Made by a program: the position numbers and the translations under genes. Below the pieces are notes generated by a model. It saw only the letters and a program-made list of their open reading frames with translations. It searched no databases and was not told where the DNA came from. From Anolis sagrei (taxonomy: Eukaryota; Chordata; Lepidosauria; Squamata; Anolidae): a DNA stretch of 64,000 nucleotides. Below are positions 49,403 to 56,590 of this stretch, piece by piece. The stretch is taken from assembly GCF_037176765.1 (NCBI RefSeq), contig NC_090034.1, positions 19,848,375-19,912,374 on the forward strand. The letters run 5' to 3'. Within the stretch, counting starts at the first letter, position 1, and every line of letters starts with the position of its first letter.

Positions 49403-50924
49403 GTTGAATTAGTCTGCAGTGCCTTTCATGTTCCTTGATTTGTGTTTGGGCGCTGTGTTTCTTTCAATCACTAGATGGGGCAAGGAAGCTGTTTCTGCAT
49501 TTATCTGGATGAGTTCCTGTGTAATGAACTATAATTTCCTCAAGCCTGCTTTGATAAAGTGCGGCCTATTAATCCCCATTCGAAATGTTTTGCTTCTGAA
49601 ATCATTGTAATTTAATTAGATGGCAACATATCCTGCGCATAAATCTGCCGATAATGGAGAGCTGGCATTTATTTTATGCCTTAAAAGACTTCACTTACAA
49701 CAGTATTTATTTCAAAGGTCTTCCTAAATTTTATCTTTGCTGAATTATTCCGTTTAGATCCTGGCCAAGCAAAATTTCCTTAATTCCAAATTAAAAGCAT
49801 AAGATCTCTTTCCTGCAGCCTCTAGTAAAATCCTGAATGTCGAAGGAGCCGAAAACAGGAATTTCTGTGTTCATTTGATTGCGCTTCGGGTTGACATTCT
49901 GCCAAATATTTGCTATTTTGGTTGTTTCTACAGCTCACTTCTGATATTATAGAGCAGGTTTGGGCAAACTTTGACCCTCCAGGTGTTTTGGACAACAACT
50001 CCAACCATTCCTAACAGCCTCAGGCAGGCATGTAGCCGGGGGGGGGGGGGGGGGCTGTTATGTGTATTCATATCATTATCCGATCACCATGCTGAATATA
50101 TCTCATATGGATGGGGTTATTGGGGTAACAATACAAAAGGTTTGCTAGGGTAGACCCTCTTTCACTCAGACTCAGCCCCCCCCCCCCCCCAAATCAAACT
50201 CAGCCTCCCTCCGAAACAAAATCCTGGCTATGGGCCTGGCCTCAGGCCCTTCCTTTTTCCCTTCAGCCACTTCAGCCACTTAGTCCAAAACACCTGGAGG
50301 GCCAAAGTTTGCTTATGCCTGTTATAGAGTGACATAATGTGATAATACTGCAGAATTTCCTTTACTGAAAGTTCAAGTTTACTTTAAAAATACACACCTA
50401 TTTGATAATTTCTGCCCTGTATCTAAGGATCTGAACTGCATGAGTCTACACTGCCAGGTAATCTGTGATAAGCAGATAACCTGGGATCAGATCCTGGGAT
50501 GTAGGGCAGAAATTACCAAATAGGTGTGTATTTTTAAAGTAAACATGAACTTCTAAAAAAGGAAATTCTGAAGGGCAGTTTAGATCAAGTCTAAGCATGC
50601 ATCTGCCATATAATCCAGATTAACAAATCAGATAATCCAGATAATTTTCTTTGGATTATGTGAGTCTACACTGCCATGTAATCCACTTCAAATGAGATAA
50701 TATGGATGTTATATGGCAGTGTAGACTAGGGCCCTTTCAACACAGCCATATAACATATAGATTATCTGCTTTGAACTGGATTATATGTCTGTGTAGACTC
50801 ATATAATCCAGTTTAAAGCAAAAAATGTGGATTATCTGCATTGAAATTCCACATAATCTGGATTATATGGCAGTGTAGAAGGGGCCTTTGTCTTGTGGAA
50901 TGGGTGAGAAGTACAAATTGATGA

Positions 50925-50960
<36 letters not shown>

Positions 50961-51799
50961 CAATATGTACTTCTCTAATTAACACTACTGGAACCCCTTC
51001 TACACTACATCCAGATTATAAAAACGAATATTCCACATTATCTTCTTTAAACTGGATTATATCAATCTACACTGCCAAATACTCCAGTTCAAATTAGATA
51101 ATCTGGATTTTATATTGCAGTCTAGAAGGGGCCTAGATCTAAACATGAAGCCAGAAATACTGCATAGGAAACTGCATTAGGTTTTTCAAAAAGCCTGTAG
51201 TTGTATGCAATGAACATATGCACTGCACACAATAATGAGCCTTGCAATATTGAGTCTCTCTCAGGGTCAAAACAGCAGCCAGTAATGGATATTTCTCCTC
51301 CTTAATTATCTTTTTTTGCAATGATGAAGAGAAGTCAAGCTTTGCCTGAATTGGGGGGGGGGGGGGGCTTCCCAGGTGATAGGAGCTCCCAGCTTGCAAT
51401 CTGGTGTCTCCGGCCCCAAAGAATATATTGTGAGGGCAGAATGCAGACTCTGTGCAAATTATCAACTCAACATCTATTTAAAGGGAGCACAAAGAGGCTT
51501 CTGAGGCTTCCGTCAATGGACTGTCCAGCCGGCACTGACGGTCAGCAGGAGCATCAGTTTTCACTTTCGGAGGCGGCACAAAGAGCAGCTGACATCCTTT
51601 GTGCCCCATCATTATGTCAATGCTGTGAGTCTATAAAGGGCCAAACCAATTACATAATTTTGCAGTAATACAATCTAAGGTAGTTATATACAGTTTCACC
51701 AGAGAAACAAAAAGGACTTCTGTCGCCAAGACCTACAGGACGAGTGAGATTCGGGTGCAGATCAGAAACGGCGACAAAATTCTGCGCTGAATACGCCAT
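30129..51799 (-). CDS. MEIOB: MEIOB, meiosis-specific OB-fold ssDNA-binding protein, 13 coding exons
   Basis: MEIOB binds single-stranded DNA through OB folds and acts with SPATA22 and RPA in meiotic break repair and crossing over. Thirteen exons (51737-51799, 45806-45863, 44916-45047, 43815-43887, 42145-42340, 39047-39147, 36363-36415, 36166-36261, 35855-35956, 34753-34906, 31864-32053, 30821-30907, 30129-30236) have GT-AG borders and matching phases, and sum to 1413 nt, 470 codons plus TAA. Segments match the recalled human protein throughout, including [84 protein letters not shown] and [10 protein letters not shown]343-x2-C346-x10-C357-x2-C360 ribbon sits in the C-terminal OB region, as in RPA1-like folds. 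The start follows a splice acceptor, so at least one untranslated exon lies upstream, probably near 53.6 kb. Confidence 0.95.
30355..30735 (-). mobile_element. Two SINE copies of the GTGAGAGAATTGGC family in tandem
   Basis: 30355-30530 and 30531-30735, both minus. The second supplies the tRNA head (complement GTGGCACAATGGGTTAAGCC). In MEIOB intron 12, ending about 85 bp from exon 12. Confidence 0.8.
30821..30907 (-). CDS. MEIOB: MEIOB coding exon 12
   Basis: Reads [20 protein letters not shown] then LERSKIYFK. Acceptor TTAG at 30908-30911, donor AAA|GTATGT. Confidence 0.94.
30985..31315 (-). mobile_element. tRNA-derived SINE (ACCTTT-tail family), full length
   Basis: Tail complement GATAAAGGTAAAGGTTTCC to head complement GGTGGCACAGCGGGTTAAAC. 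Confidence 0.9.
31320..31790. other. MEIOB intron 11, no repeat recognised
   Basis: AT-rich, apparently unique. It has a small duplication TTAAGAAATTACTTAAGTAA / CTTAAGAAATTAC near 31597-31665. No exon or named family seen. Confidence 0.4.
31864..32053 (-). CDS. MEIOB: MEIOB coding exon 11 (Cys ribbon and OB core)
   Basis: Reads [17 protein letters not shown], then [20 protein letters not shown] and EETLGYT. It holds three of the four ribbon cysteines. Acceptor TCAG at 32054-32057, donor ACG|GTGAGA. Confidence 0.95.
32436..32477. repeat. (AAT)n microsatellite
   Basis: About 13 AAT units in MEIOB intron 10. Confidence 0.95.
32525..33550 (+). mobile_element. Helitron family 1 with CR1 pieces inside
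   Basis: Ends in GGCCACAGCAACGCGTGGCAG... CTAG at 33547-33550. The 5' TC end is not clear. A minus CR1 terminus (32703-32850, opening GAATCATAGAATCATAGAGT) interrupts it, and 33177-33300 adds a CR1 scrap plus GATA/GA repeats. Confidence 0.75.
33551..34220 (-). mobile_element. L2-like fragment and minus SINE with L2-like tail
   Basis: 33560-33800: TTTATACCCCGCTCTATCTC box. 33830-34220: complement of the 13985-14480 SINE, head complement TGGCGCAGCTGGCTGAGTG. Confidence 0.65.
34221..34495. repeat. Unclassified repeat with a 41-bp duplication
   Basis: AAACACTTCTGAAGCACTGC + TGTTT-TATGCACTG occurs twice (34347-34425). The left part resembles 13600-13740. Confidence 0.4.
34496..34690 (+). repeat. 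Hammerhead-core repeat, plus copy
   Basis: CTGAGGA 34606-34612, GAAATGTC 34633-34640. It lacks the right-hand CCTTCGACAACACA end and sits about 60 bp from MEIOB exon 10. Confidence 0.6.
34753..34906 (-). CDS. MEIOB: MEIOB coding exon 10
   Basis: Reads [20 protein letters not shown] to [12 protein letters not shown] and VIRNR. Acceptor TTAG at 34907-34910, donor TG|GTAAGC, splitting the first ribbon Cys codon (C343). Confidence 0.95.
35168..35209. repeat. (AAT)n microsatellite
   Basis: About 14 AAT units next to the DNA element that follows. Confidence 0.95.
35212..35795. mobile_element. DNA transposon remnant with CGAGTATAAGCC ends
   Basis: Ends CGGTATATCCTCGAGTATAA and (inverted) CCGTATGTACTTGAGTATAA. 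The interior has a second GAGTATAAGCCGA and ATAATAA repeats. It ends 60 bp from MEIOB exon 9. Confidence 0.75.
35855..35956 (-). CDS. MEIOB: MEIOB coding exon 9
   Basis: Reads [20 protein letters not shown] and [14 protein letters not shown]. Acceptor TAAG at 35957-35960, donor T|GTGAGT. Confidence 0.93.
36166..36261 (-). CDS. MEIOB: MEIOB coding exon 8
   Basis: Reads [20 protein letters not shown] then [11 protein letters not shown]. Acceptor ACAG at 36262-36265, donor G|GTAAGG. Confidence 0.94.
36363..36415 (-). CDS. MEIOB: MEIOB coding exon 7
   Basis: A 53-bp exon reading [17 protein letters not shown]. Acceptor CCAG at 36416-36419, donor CAG|GTAGAT. Confidence 0.94.
36430..37239. other. 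MEIOB intron 6, palindromic element pieces and G-run
   Basis: Copies of the CATGGGCAAACTTTGGCCCT element at 36582-36635 and 36822-36925. A G-run at 37203-37217. The rest is unrecognised. Confidence 0.5.
37240..38320 (+). mobile_element. LINE, reverse-transcriptase C-terminus and 3' UTR (clade unsure)
   Basis: Reads [53 protein letters not shown] and [20 protein letters not shown]. This is the end of a LINE polymerase widespread in animals; I recall it as Jockey-like or a related clade. The stop follows FLFRY, then a 3' UTR. The catalytic Asp region is degraded (FIDADNCAI). 5' truncated. Confidence 0.8.
38330..39040. other. MEIOB intron 6, apparently unique, possible conserved non-coding DNA
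   Basis: No repeat family seen. Homeobox-like TAATTAA and GTTAATGG words at 38690-38755. The track frames here show no family features. Confidence 0.35.
39047..39147 (-). CDS. MEIOB: MEIOB coding exon 6
   Basis: Reads [20 protein letters not shown] then [13 protein letters not shown]. Two donors overlap, ATG|GTATGG and TG|GTAAGT; the second keeps the frame and is stronger. Acceptor AAAG at 39148-39151. Confidence 0.94.
39200..39595 (-). mobile_element. Simple repeats and tRNA-derived SINE
   Basis: (AAT)n then (AAG)n to 39254, joined to a minus SINE of the ACCTTT-tail family, 39256-39595. Confidence 0.85.
39600..40400 (-). mobile_element. L2-like fragment and two SINE copies
   Basis: 39610-39850: TATTCCGCCCTATCTTCCC box. 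39940-40220: ACCTTT-tail SINE, minus. 40225-40400: fragment of the 13985-type SINE, minus. Confidence 0.65.
40401..41160. other. MEIOB intron 5, no gene recognised
   Basis: 40430-40560 looks like old LINE-derived sequence (GACTGGCAGCCAGTGAAGCT). The rest is unrecognised. Confidence 0.35.
41165..41640 (+). mobile_element. tRNA-derived SINE with L2-like tail
   Basis: Same family as 13985-14480. Head partly deleted (GGGTTGTGGCCCAGCTGCAT). Tail CCTGCGGGGTGAGAAGAGCG then AATAAATAAGT. Confidence 0.75.
41840..42060. mobile_element. L2-like fragment
   Basis: TTTATACCCCACCACCATCT, then GACTCGGAGCGGCTTACATG, followed by an AAT/ACA-rich body. It ends about 85 bp from MEIOB exon 5. Confidence 0.55.
42145..42340 (-). 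CDS. MEIOB: MEIOB coding exon 5
   Basis: Reads [20 protein letters not shown] to [12 protein letters not shown], with [11 protein letters not shown] in the middle. Acceptor AAAG at 42341-42344, donor TCA|GTAAGT. Confidence 0.95.
42405..42825 (-). repeat. Hammerhead-core repeat, long minus copy
   Basis: Starts at GTTGTCGAAGGCTTTCATGG. Core on the minus strand: CTGAGGA (42528-42522), GAAATGTC (42501-42494). Runs past the TTGTTGGGAGGTGTTAGCTG segment and ends by repeating CCCAGAAAACTCACAGCAAC, so a second unit begins there. Confidence 0.68.
42848..43040 (-). mobile_element. CR1 LINE 3' end
   Basis: Opens AGAATCATAGAATAATGATT (terminal repeat), followed by the complement of the HLN-RKNFLT region. 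Confidence 0.8.
43375..43505. mobile_element. Palindromic element, GGATTATATGGCAGTGTAGA family
   Basis: Arms CCTTCTACACTGCCATATAA and TTATATGGCTATGTAGAAGG. The commonest small element between 43 and 57 kb. Confidence 0.85.
43815..43887 (-). CDS. MEIOB: MEIOB coding exon 4
   Basis: Reads [20 protein letters not shown] then PTTP. Acceptor ATAG at 43888-43891, donor AG|GTATGA. Confidence 0.94.
44105..44575 (-). mobile_element. L2-like scrap and tRNA-derived SINE
   Basis: 44110-44170: TATATTCCGTTTTATCTCC box after CAA repeats. 44250-44570: diverged ACCTTT-tail SINE, minus. Confidence 0.7.
44916..45047 (-). CDS. MEIOB: MEIOB coding exon 3
   Basis: Reads [20 protein letters not shown] to [10 protein letters not shown]. 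Acceptor CCAG at 45048-45051, donor G|GTAAGA. Confidence 0.95.
45085..45440. mobile_element. Two palindromic elements of the ATATGGCAGTGTAGA family
   Basis: Copies at 45085-45237 and 45238-45440, abutting. The shared end is CTGCCATATAAAATCCAGA / GGCAGTGTAGAAGGGGCC. Confidence 0.85.
45806..45863 (-). CDS. MEIOB: MEIOB coding exon 2
   Basis: Reads [19 protein letters not shown], the first strands of the N-terminal OB region. Acceptor CTAG at 45864-45867, donor A|GTAAGT. Confidence 0.92.
46085..46500. mobile_element. Palindromic elements and L2-like tail
   Basis: 46085-46320: two ATAATCC/GGATTAT copies. 46440-46490: GCCCTGAGTTCCTCAGGGAG ... GGGATATAAATAAAGT. Confidence 0.75.
46590..48030 (-). 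mobile_element. LINE polymerase remnant split by a solo LTR
   Basis: Same LINE family as 37240-38320: minus readings [20 protein letters not shown] and [19 protein letters not shown]. The LINE pauses at 47246 and resumes at 47989 in CTCTCTGTCCCTTCTGGCAG. Confidence 0.82.
47247..47988 (+). mobile_element. Solo LTR of an endogenous retrovirus-like element
   Basis: 742 bp, bounded by TG...CA, with the exact 5-bp target duplication CTCTC (47242-47246, 47989-47993). It contains an AATAAA at 47830-47835. No internal genes remain. The intact duplication suggests it is younger than the LINE it sits in. Family unknown. Confidence 0.8.
48473..48842 (-). repeat. Hammerhead-core repeat, long minus copy
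   Basis: Core CTGAGGA (48563-48557), GAAACATC (48536-48529). Carries the full right part down to CTGTTTTCAGAGTGTTACTT and ...CTGTCCTGATTTTAGA. Confidence 0.68.
49180..49402 (+). mobile_element. L2-like 3' tail with (AAT)n
   Basis: GTAAGCCGCACCGAGTCCTT, then GTTAGCGGGGTACAAATAAA and AATAAT repeats. Confidence 0.65.
49405..49930. other. Unique, candidate conserved non-coding element
   Basis: No repeat match. Homeodomain-type words (GTAATTTAATTAGATGGC, TTTATTTTATGCC) and even composition. MEIOB intron 1. Conservation cannot be judged from one sequence. Confidence 0.35.
49955..50320. mobile_element. CAGG-type palindromic element split by a G-run/C-run element
   Basis: Left part 49955-50025 and right part 50236-50320 (TTTGGGCAAACTTTGACCCT ... 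GGGCCAAAGTTTGCTTATGC). Inserted 50025-50235: opens CAGGCATGTAGCC with a G-run (50038-50054), closes with a C-run (50177-50190) and GGCTATGGGCCTGGCCTCAGG; CTCAGGC is repeated at both edges. Confidence 0.7.
50351..50570. repeat. 220-bp palindrome with 73-bp arms
   Basis: Arm 50351-50423 (CAGAATTTCCTTTACTGAAA ... CTGCCCTGTATC) recurs inverted at 50498-50570. The centre holds a GGATCTGAAC/GATCAGATCCTGG core. Confidence 0.85.
50580..51135. mobile_element. ATATGGCAGTGTAGA-family elements and (GT)n
   Basis: Copies at 50590-50725, 50730-50890 and 50985-51135. A GT microsatellite lies at 50929-50958. Confidence 0.85.
51140..51650. other. Unique sequence next to the MEIOB start exon
   Basis: No repeat seen apart from a G-run at 51353-51367. 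No exon recognised. Confidence 0.35.
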
Positions 51800-51808
51800 T
51801 CGTTCCTC
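51737..51808 (-). CDS. MEIOB: MEIOB exon with start codon
   Basis: Acceptor CCAG, nine untranslated bases, then ATG at 51799-51797: [21 protein letters not shown]. Donor CCT|GTAGGT. Human starts similarly, with a short variable N-terminus containing a -LSDL- motif. Coding part 51737-51799. Confidence 0.82.
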
Positions 51809-52064
51809 CTGGAATTGGACCAAAACAAAATACATTAGAGCAGTTTCCATAAATTTAATGCCAATTTAATTTAGCTTTTGTAGGTCTTCCATTGTATTGC
51901 TGTTTAAATGCAAGCAGCTGAGAGAAAAGCAAGGTAATAATAATACTTTTTTTTAAAAAAAAAGCAGCAAAATCAAAACAAATCATTTTGTGATTCCACA
52001 GGTGGATAGTATTATTATTATTATTACTATTACTATTATTTTAGAAATAGCAAAATCTAAGCAA

Positions 52065-52215
52065 ATCACTATGGCTCCTTCAACATTGCCATATAAAATT
52101 CAGATTATCTGTTTTGAATTATATGGCAATATAGACTTGTATAATCCAGTTCAAATCAAATAATGTGGGTCATCTAATTTGATAATCTAGATTATATAGC
52201 AGTGTAGAAGGGGCC
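52065..52215. mobile_element. ATATGGCAGTGTAGA-family palindromic element
   Basis: Arms GGCTCCTTCAACATTGCCATA and TATAGCAGTGTAGAAGGGGCC. Lies upstream of the MEIOB start exon. Confidence 0.85.
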
Positions 52216-52274
52216 TCAGTAATTCCATATATGGTGATTGATTGTAATAATAATAACAACAATTTATTTTAAAA

Positions 52275-52569
52275 CTAGCCACCCCCTGCCACACATTGCT
52301 GTGGCCCAGTCTGTGTATATGTGCTTTGTGTGTGTATATATCTGTGTATATTTGTATTTGCATATATATGTGTGGTTTTGCGCATGCGTTGCAATGGTTC
52401 CTTTTTTTACTTTTTAAGTCTCTTCCGCTGTGTTTTTCTGTGTTTTTCCTGAGTTATCGTCACTTGTTGGCCTGATAGGTTCATTGTGTCCAAATTTGGT
52501 GTCAATTCACCCAGTGGTTTTTGAGTTATGTTAATCCCACAAACGAACATTACATTTTTATTTATAAAG
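52275..52569 (-). mobile_element. Helitron family 1, short copy
   Basis: Plus strand opens ACTAGCCACCCCCTGCCACA and closes ACATTACATTTTTATTTATA. Close relative of 14556-14836. Confidence 0.8.
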
Positions 52570-52589
52570 ATTGCAAAATCAAAACAAAT

Positions 52590-53420
52590 CTTTCAGACCC
52601 CTTCTACACCAGCATTTAAAATCCAGATTATCTGAACAGGATTATATGGCAGTGTAGACTCGGATAATCCAGTTCAAAGCCGATAAAGTGAATTATCTGC
52701 TTTGATATACACAGAACATAGGATGCATTTGCTACAATGATAAAACAAAAGCATCTCAAGCCTTCTGAAATGAAAATTGATTCCTTTTGTTTCAGATTGG
52801 TATCAGAAGTCCCTTCTACACTGCTATATAATCCAGATTACCAATGCAGATAATCCACATGATCTGCTTTGAACTGGATTATATGAGTCTACACTGCCAT
52901 ATAATCCAGATCAAAACATATAATCTGAATTTTGTATGGCAGTGTAGACTCATATAATGGGGCCAGAATGACATTATCGTGTTTCCACATCTCATAGTTT
53001 AGATTTCTGAGGCCCCCATCTACACTGTCATATAAAATCCAGATTATCTGCTTCAAAGTGGGTTAAATGGCAGTGTGGGCTCAGATAACCCAGTACAAAG
53101 CAGATCATAGTCTGGGTTATATGGCAGTGTAGAAGGTACAATGTTGGGCCTTTCACACATCATGAATATGGCTCATCTTGAGCATCTGCACTGTAGAATT
53201 AATGCAGTTTGATACCACTTCAAGTGCTAGTGCCACAGAATCACAGGAGTTGTAGTTTGGCAAGGCACCAGCATTTTTTTGGCACAGAAGGCCTAGTAAA
53301 ACAACAAATCCTAAACGGCTGAGGGGGAAAGGGAAGCGGCCTGAGGCTGTTAGGAATTGTGGGAGTTGAAGTCCAAAACACCTGGAGGGAAGGCCCAAAT
53401 TTGCCTATGCCTGTCTTAGA
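52590..53420. mobile_element. Cluster of four to five palindromic elements
   Basis: ATATGGCAGTGTAGA family at 52595-52705, 52805-52990 and 53010-53145. GAATTAATGCAGTTTGA family at 53180-53310. GGCTGAGGGGGAAAGG/GGAATTGTGGGAGTTGAAG half at 53310-53420. Confidence 0.8.
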
Positions 53421-53579
53421 TTAAGGCCTACGACTACATTCCTGTATAATGTAACTTCAAATCCTATATAATATATTAACATTATTATATTACAATATCA
53501 TTAGTACTAGATTGTATTACATTAAAACAATAATGACAGTCTTCTCAGACGGCTTCGCCCACCTTTCCCTCTTTTTTTT

Positions 53580-53770
53580 CAAATGGGCGGGAAAACAACA
53601 CAGCTCTCAGTGCGCAGGCGCACTAAAGGCGCACGCTTTCCTTCGCTGAAATAACCAGCCCGGGAATAATAAAGCCAATGATCCAACTGCGCAGGCGCAA
53701 CAAGTGCCAGGAGCTCTCATGTCCCTCTGGAAGAAAAAACGTCAATGTTCCAACTGCGCACGCGTTAAGG
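53580..53770. promoter_or_regulatory. MEIOB: Likely MEIOB promoter: E2F6-type and NRF1-type sites
   Basis: GGGCGGGAAAA at 53585-53595 fits the E2F6-class site used to silence germline genes in the soma. TGCGCAGGCGCA at 53611-53622 and 53688-53699, and TGCGCACGCGTT at 53755-53766, fit the NRF1 consensus. A CCAAT box lies at 53675-53679. This is the only CpG-rich patch upstream of the MEIOB start, about 1.8 kb away. Sites are seen; use by MEIOB is inferred. Confidence 0.6.
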
Positions 53771-53899
53771 ATAAGGCTAATTCCCGGATATCATCACACT
53801 CCTTGCCCCCTCCCGTTCCTTAAAGGGCCAGCACATATTGGAAGAAATTCATTTTTTGAGAAGGAAGTGAGCTCTCAGTGTCTTGTGACCATAGTTCTG

Positions 53900-54495
53900 C
53901 TTCTTCATTGGAAGGTATAACGATTAGAACTCAGAAGCAATCTTTCAGAGCTTGGAAAGCATTAAATGAAACAGCGGGCCATTAGCTGTGCCATTTCTGC
54001 AGTTCTGGGAGTCATATCCTGCAATGAAAAATTATTTTTCCAAGTCTTGCAGCCCAAGCTGCATTCATTCTTGCAGTGTAGATGCAACTGCATATACAAA
54101 GACAGCCTCTTTTTGCTGAAAAATGGAAGGGGATTATTTGACCCCTTCATCCAATTAGGGTAAATCTTTCTTTCTTTCCTTTTGCTAGACAAGTCTTTGG
54201 AAAAGAGAATCAAAGTCCTCCCATTGAGTCAAAAGAAGAAAAAGGGGCAGGGAAAAAAAAGGAAAAAAGATCAAATTGCCTGTATTTGAAATCTCACCCC
54301 TATTATCTCCTTTTGGCTTGAAAGCTTTCATTGCTTTTCAAGAAGGATGAGAAAAGCCTCATTCAAAAGAAGGAGGACAAGAACATAAAAAGAAAAGAAG
54401 AATAGATGGATTCCACACTGTCTCCTGTGCAACTTATCTTTGGGAGCATCTACACTAGAATCGATGCCGTTTTGGCATCACTTTCAACTGCCAAC
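53900..54495. other. Upstream of MEIOB promoter, no gene recognised
   Basis: Palindromic-element scraps at 54045-54085 and 54440-54490. An A/G-rich stretch 54225-54400. No exon seen. Confidence 0.4.
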
Positions 54496-54496
54496 T

Positions 54497-56590
54497 GTTT
54501 TTGGGAACGAGTTAAACATGAGCCAACAATGTCATACAGCGGCAAAAAAAGCCAATGGGATTTTGGCCTGTATCACTAGGAGTCTAGTGTCTAGATTCAG
54601 AGAAGTTCATTCTACCATTCTATTCTGTCTTGGTTAGAAAACATCTGGAATATTGTGTCCAATTCTGGGCACCACAAATGAAGGGAGATGTTGACAAGCT
54701 AGAATGTGACCATAGGAGGGCGACAAAAATGATCAAGGGCTGGAGAACAAGCCCTATGAGGAGTGGCTTAAAGAGCTGGGCATGTTTAGTCTGAAGAAGA
54801 GAAGGCTGAGAGGAGACATGATGTTGTTCATTCGTTCAGTCATCTCCGACTCTTTGTGACCTCATGGACCAGCCCACGCCAGAGCTCCCTGTCGGCCGTC
54901 ACCACCCCCGGCTCCTTCAAGGTCAGTCCAGTCACTTCAAGGATGCCATCCATCTATCTTGCCCTTGGTCGGCCCCTCTTCCTTTTACCTTCCACTTTCC
55001 CCAGCATAATTGTCTTCTCCAGGCTTTCCTGTCTCCTCATGATGTGGCCAAAGTACTTCAATTTTGTCTCTAGTATCCTTCCCTCCAATGAGCAGTCGGG
55101 CTTTATTTCCTGGAGGATGGACTGGTTGGATCTTCTCGCAGTCCAAGGCACTCTCAGAACTTTCCTCCAACACCACAGTTCAAAAGCATCGATCTTCCTT
55201 TGCTCAGCCTTCCCTAAGGTCCAGCTCTCACATCCGTAGGTGACTACAGGGAACACCATGGCTTTGACTAGGCGGATCTTTGTTGCCAGTCTGATGTCTC
55301 TACTCTTTACTATTTTATCGAGACTGGACATTGCTCTCCTCCCAAGAAGGAAGCATCTTTTGATTTCCTGGCCACAGTCTGCATCTGCAGTAATCTTTGC
55401 GCCTAGAAATACAAAGTTTGTCACGGCCTCCACATTTTCTCCCTCTATTTCCCAGTTGTCAATCATTCTTGTTGCCATAATCTTGGTTTTTTTGACGTTT
55501 AGCTGCAACCCGGCTTTTGCGCTTTCTTCTTTCACCTTGATTAGAAGGCTCCTCAGCTCCTCGCTTTCGGCCATCAGAGTGGTATCATCTGCATATCTGA
55601 GGTTGTTAATGTTTCTTCCAGCAATTTTCACCCCAGCTTTGCATTCCTCAAGCCACGCACATCCTCGCATGATGTGTTCTGCATACAAGTTAAAAAGGTT
55701 GGGTGAGAGGATGCAGCCTTGCCGTACGCCTTTCCCAATCTTGAACCAGTCTGTTGTTCCGTGGTCAGTTCTGACTGTTGCTACTTGGTCCTTGTACAGA
55801 TTCCTCAGGAGAGAGACAAGGTGGCTTGGGATGCCCATCCCACCAAGAACTTGCCACAATTTATTATGATCCACACAGTCAAAGGCTTTAGAATAGTCAA
55901 TGAAGCAGAAGTAGATGTTTTTCTGAAACTCCCTGCCTTTCTCCATTATCCAGCGGATATTGGCAATCTGGTCTCTCGTTCCTCTGCCTTTTCTAAACCC
56001 AGCTTGAACATCTGGCAACTCTCGCTCCATGTATTGCTGGAGTCTTCCTTGCAGGATCTTGAGCATTACCTTACTGGCATGAGAAATAAGGGCCACTGTA
56101 CGGAGGTTTGAGCAGTCTTTCGCATTTCCCTTTTTTGGTATGGGGATATAAGTTGACTTTTTCCAGTCTGATGGCCATTCTTGTGTTTTCCATATTTGCT
56201 GGCATATGGCATGCATCACCTTGACAGCATCAAGGTGACAGATAAAGGAGACATGATGGCCATGTATAAATATGTGAGAGGAAGCCACAGGGAGGAGGGA
56301 GCAAGCTTGTTCTCTGCTGCCCTGGAGACTAGGACGTGGAACAATGACTTCAAACTACAAGAAAGGAGATTCCAACTTAACATTAGGAAGAACTTCCTGA
56401 CTGTGAGGGCTGTTCAGCAGTGGAACTGTCGACCCTGGACTGTAGTGGAGGCTCCTTCTTTGGAGGCTTTTAAGAAGAGGCTGAATGGCCATCTGTCAGA
56501 GATGCCTTGAATGCGATTTTCCTGCTTGCCAGAGGGTTGGATTGGATGGCCCACGAGGTGGCTTCCAACTCTCTGATTCTCTGATTCTAT
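54497..56590 (+). mobile_element. CR1 LINE 3' end, split by a BovB insertion
   Basis: Left part 54497-54823 (AACATGAGCCAACAATGTCA ... AGGAGACATGATG). Right part from 56246, reading DMMAMYKYVRGSHREEGASL, to the terminal CTCTGATTCTCTGATTCTA. Confidence 0.92.
54824..56245 (-). mobile_element. BovB LINE (RTE clade), 5'-truncated
   Basis: The open minus frame covers most of the reverse transcriptase: LISHASKVMLKILQGRL, DVQAGFRKGRGTRDQIANIR, FCFIDYSKAFDCVDHNKL, GVRQGCILSPNLFNLYAEHI, the catalytic YADDTTLMAE and YGCESWTLGKAEQRKIDAFE. The stop follows KRKRGRPRAR, earlier than in full-length BovB. A 13-bp target duplication AGGAGACATGATG (54811-54823, 56246-56258) is exact. The long uninterrupted frame suggests a fairly recent insertion. 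Confidence 0.96.

Noticed and set aside
54856-56111. Plus-strand frames of 127, 209 and 130 codons
   Set aside because: Antisense shadows of the BovB polymerase.
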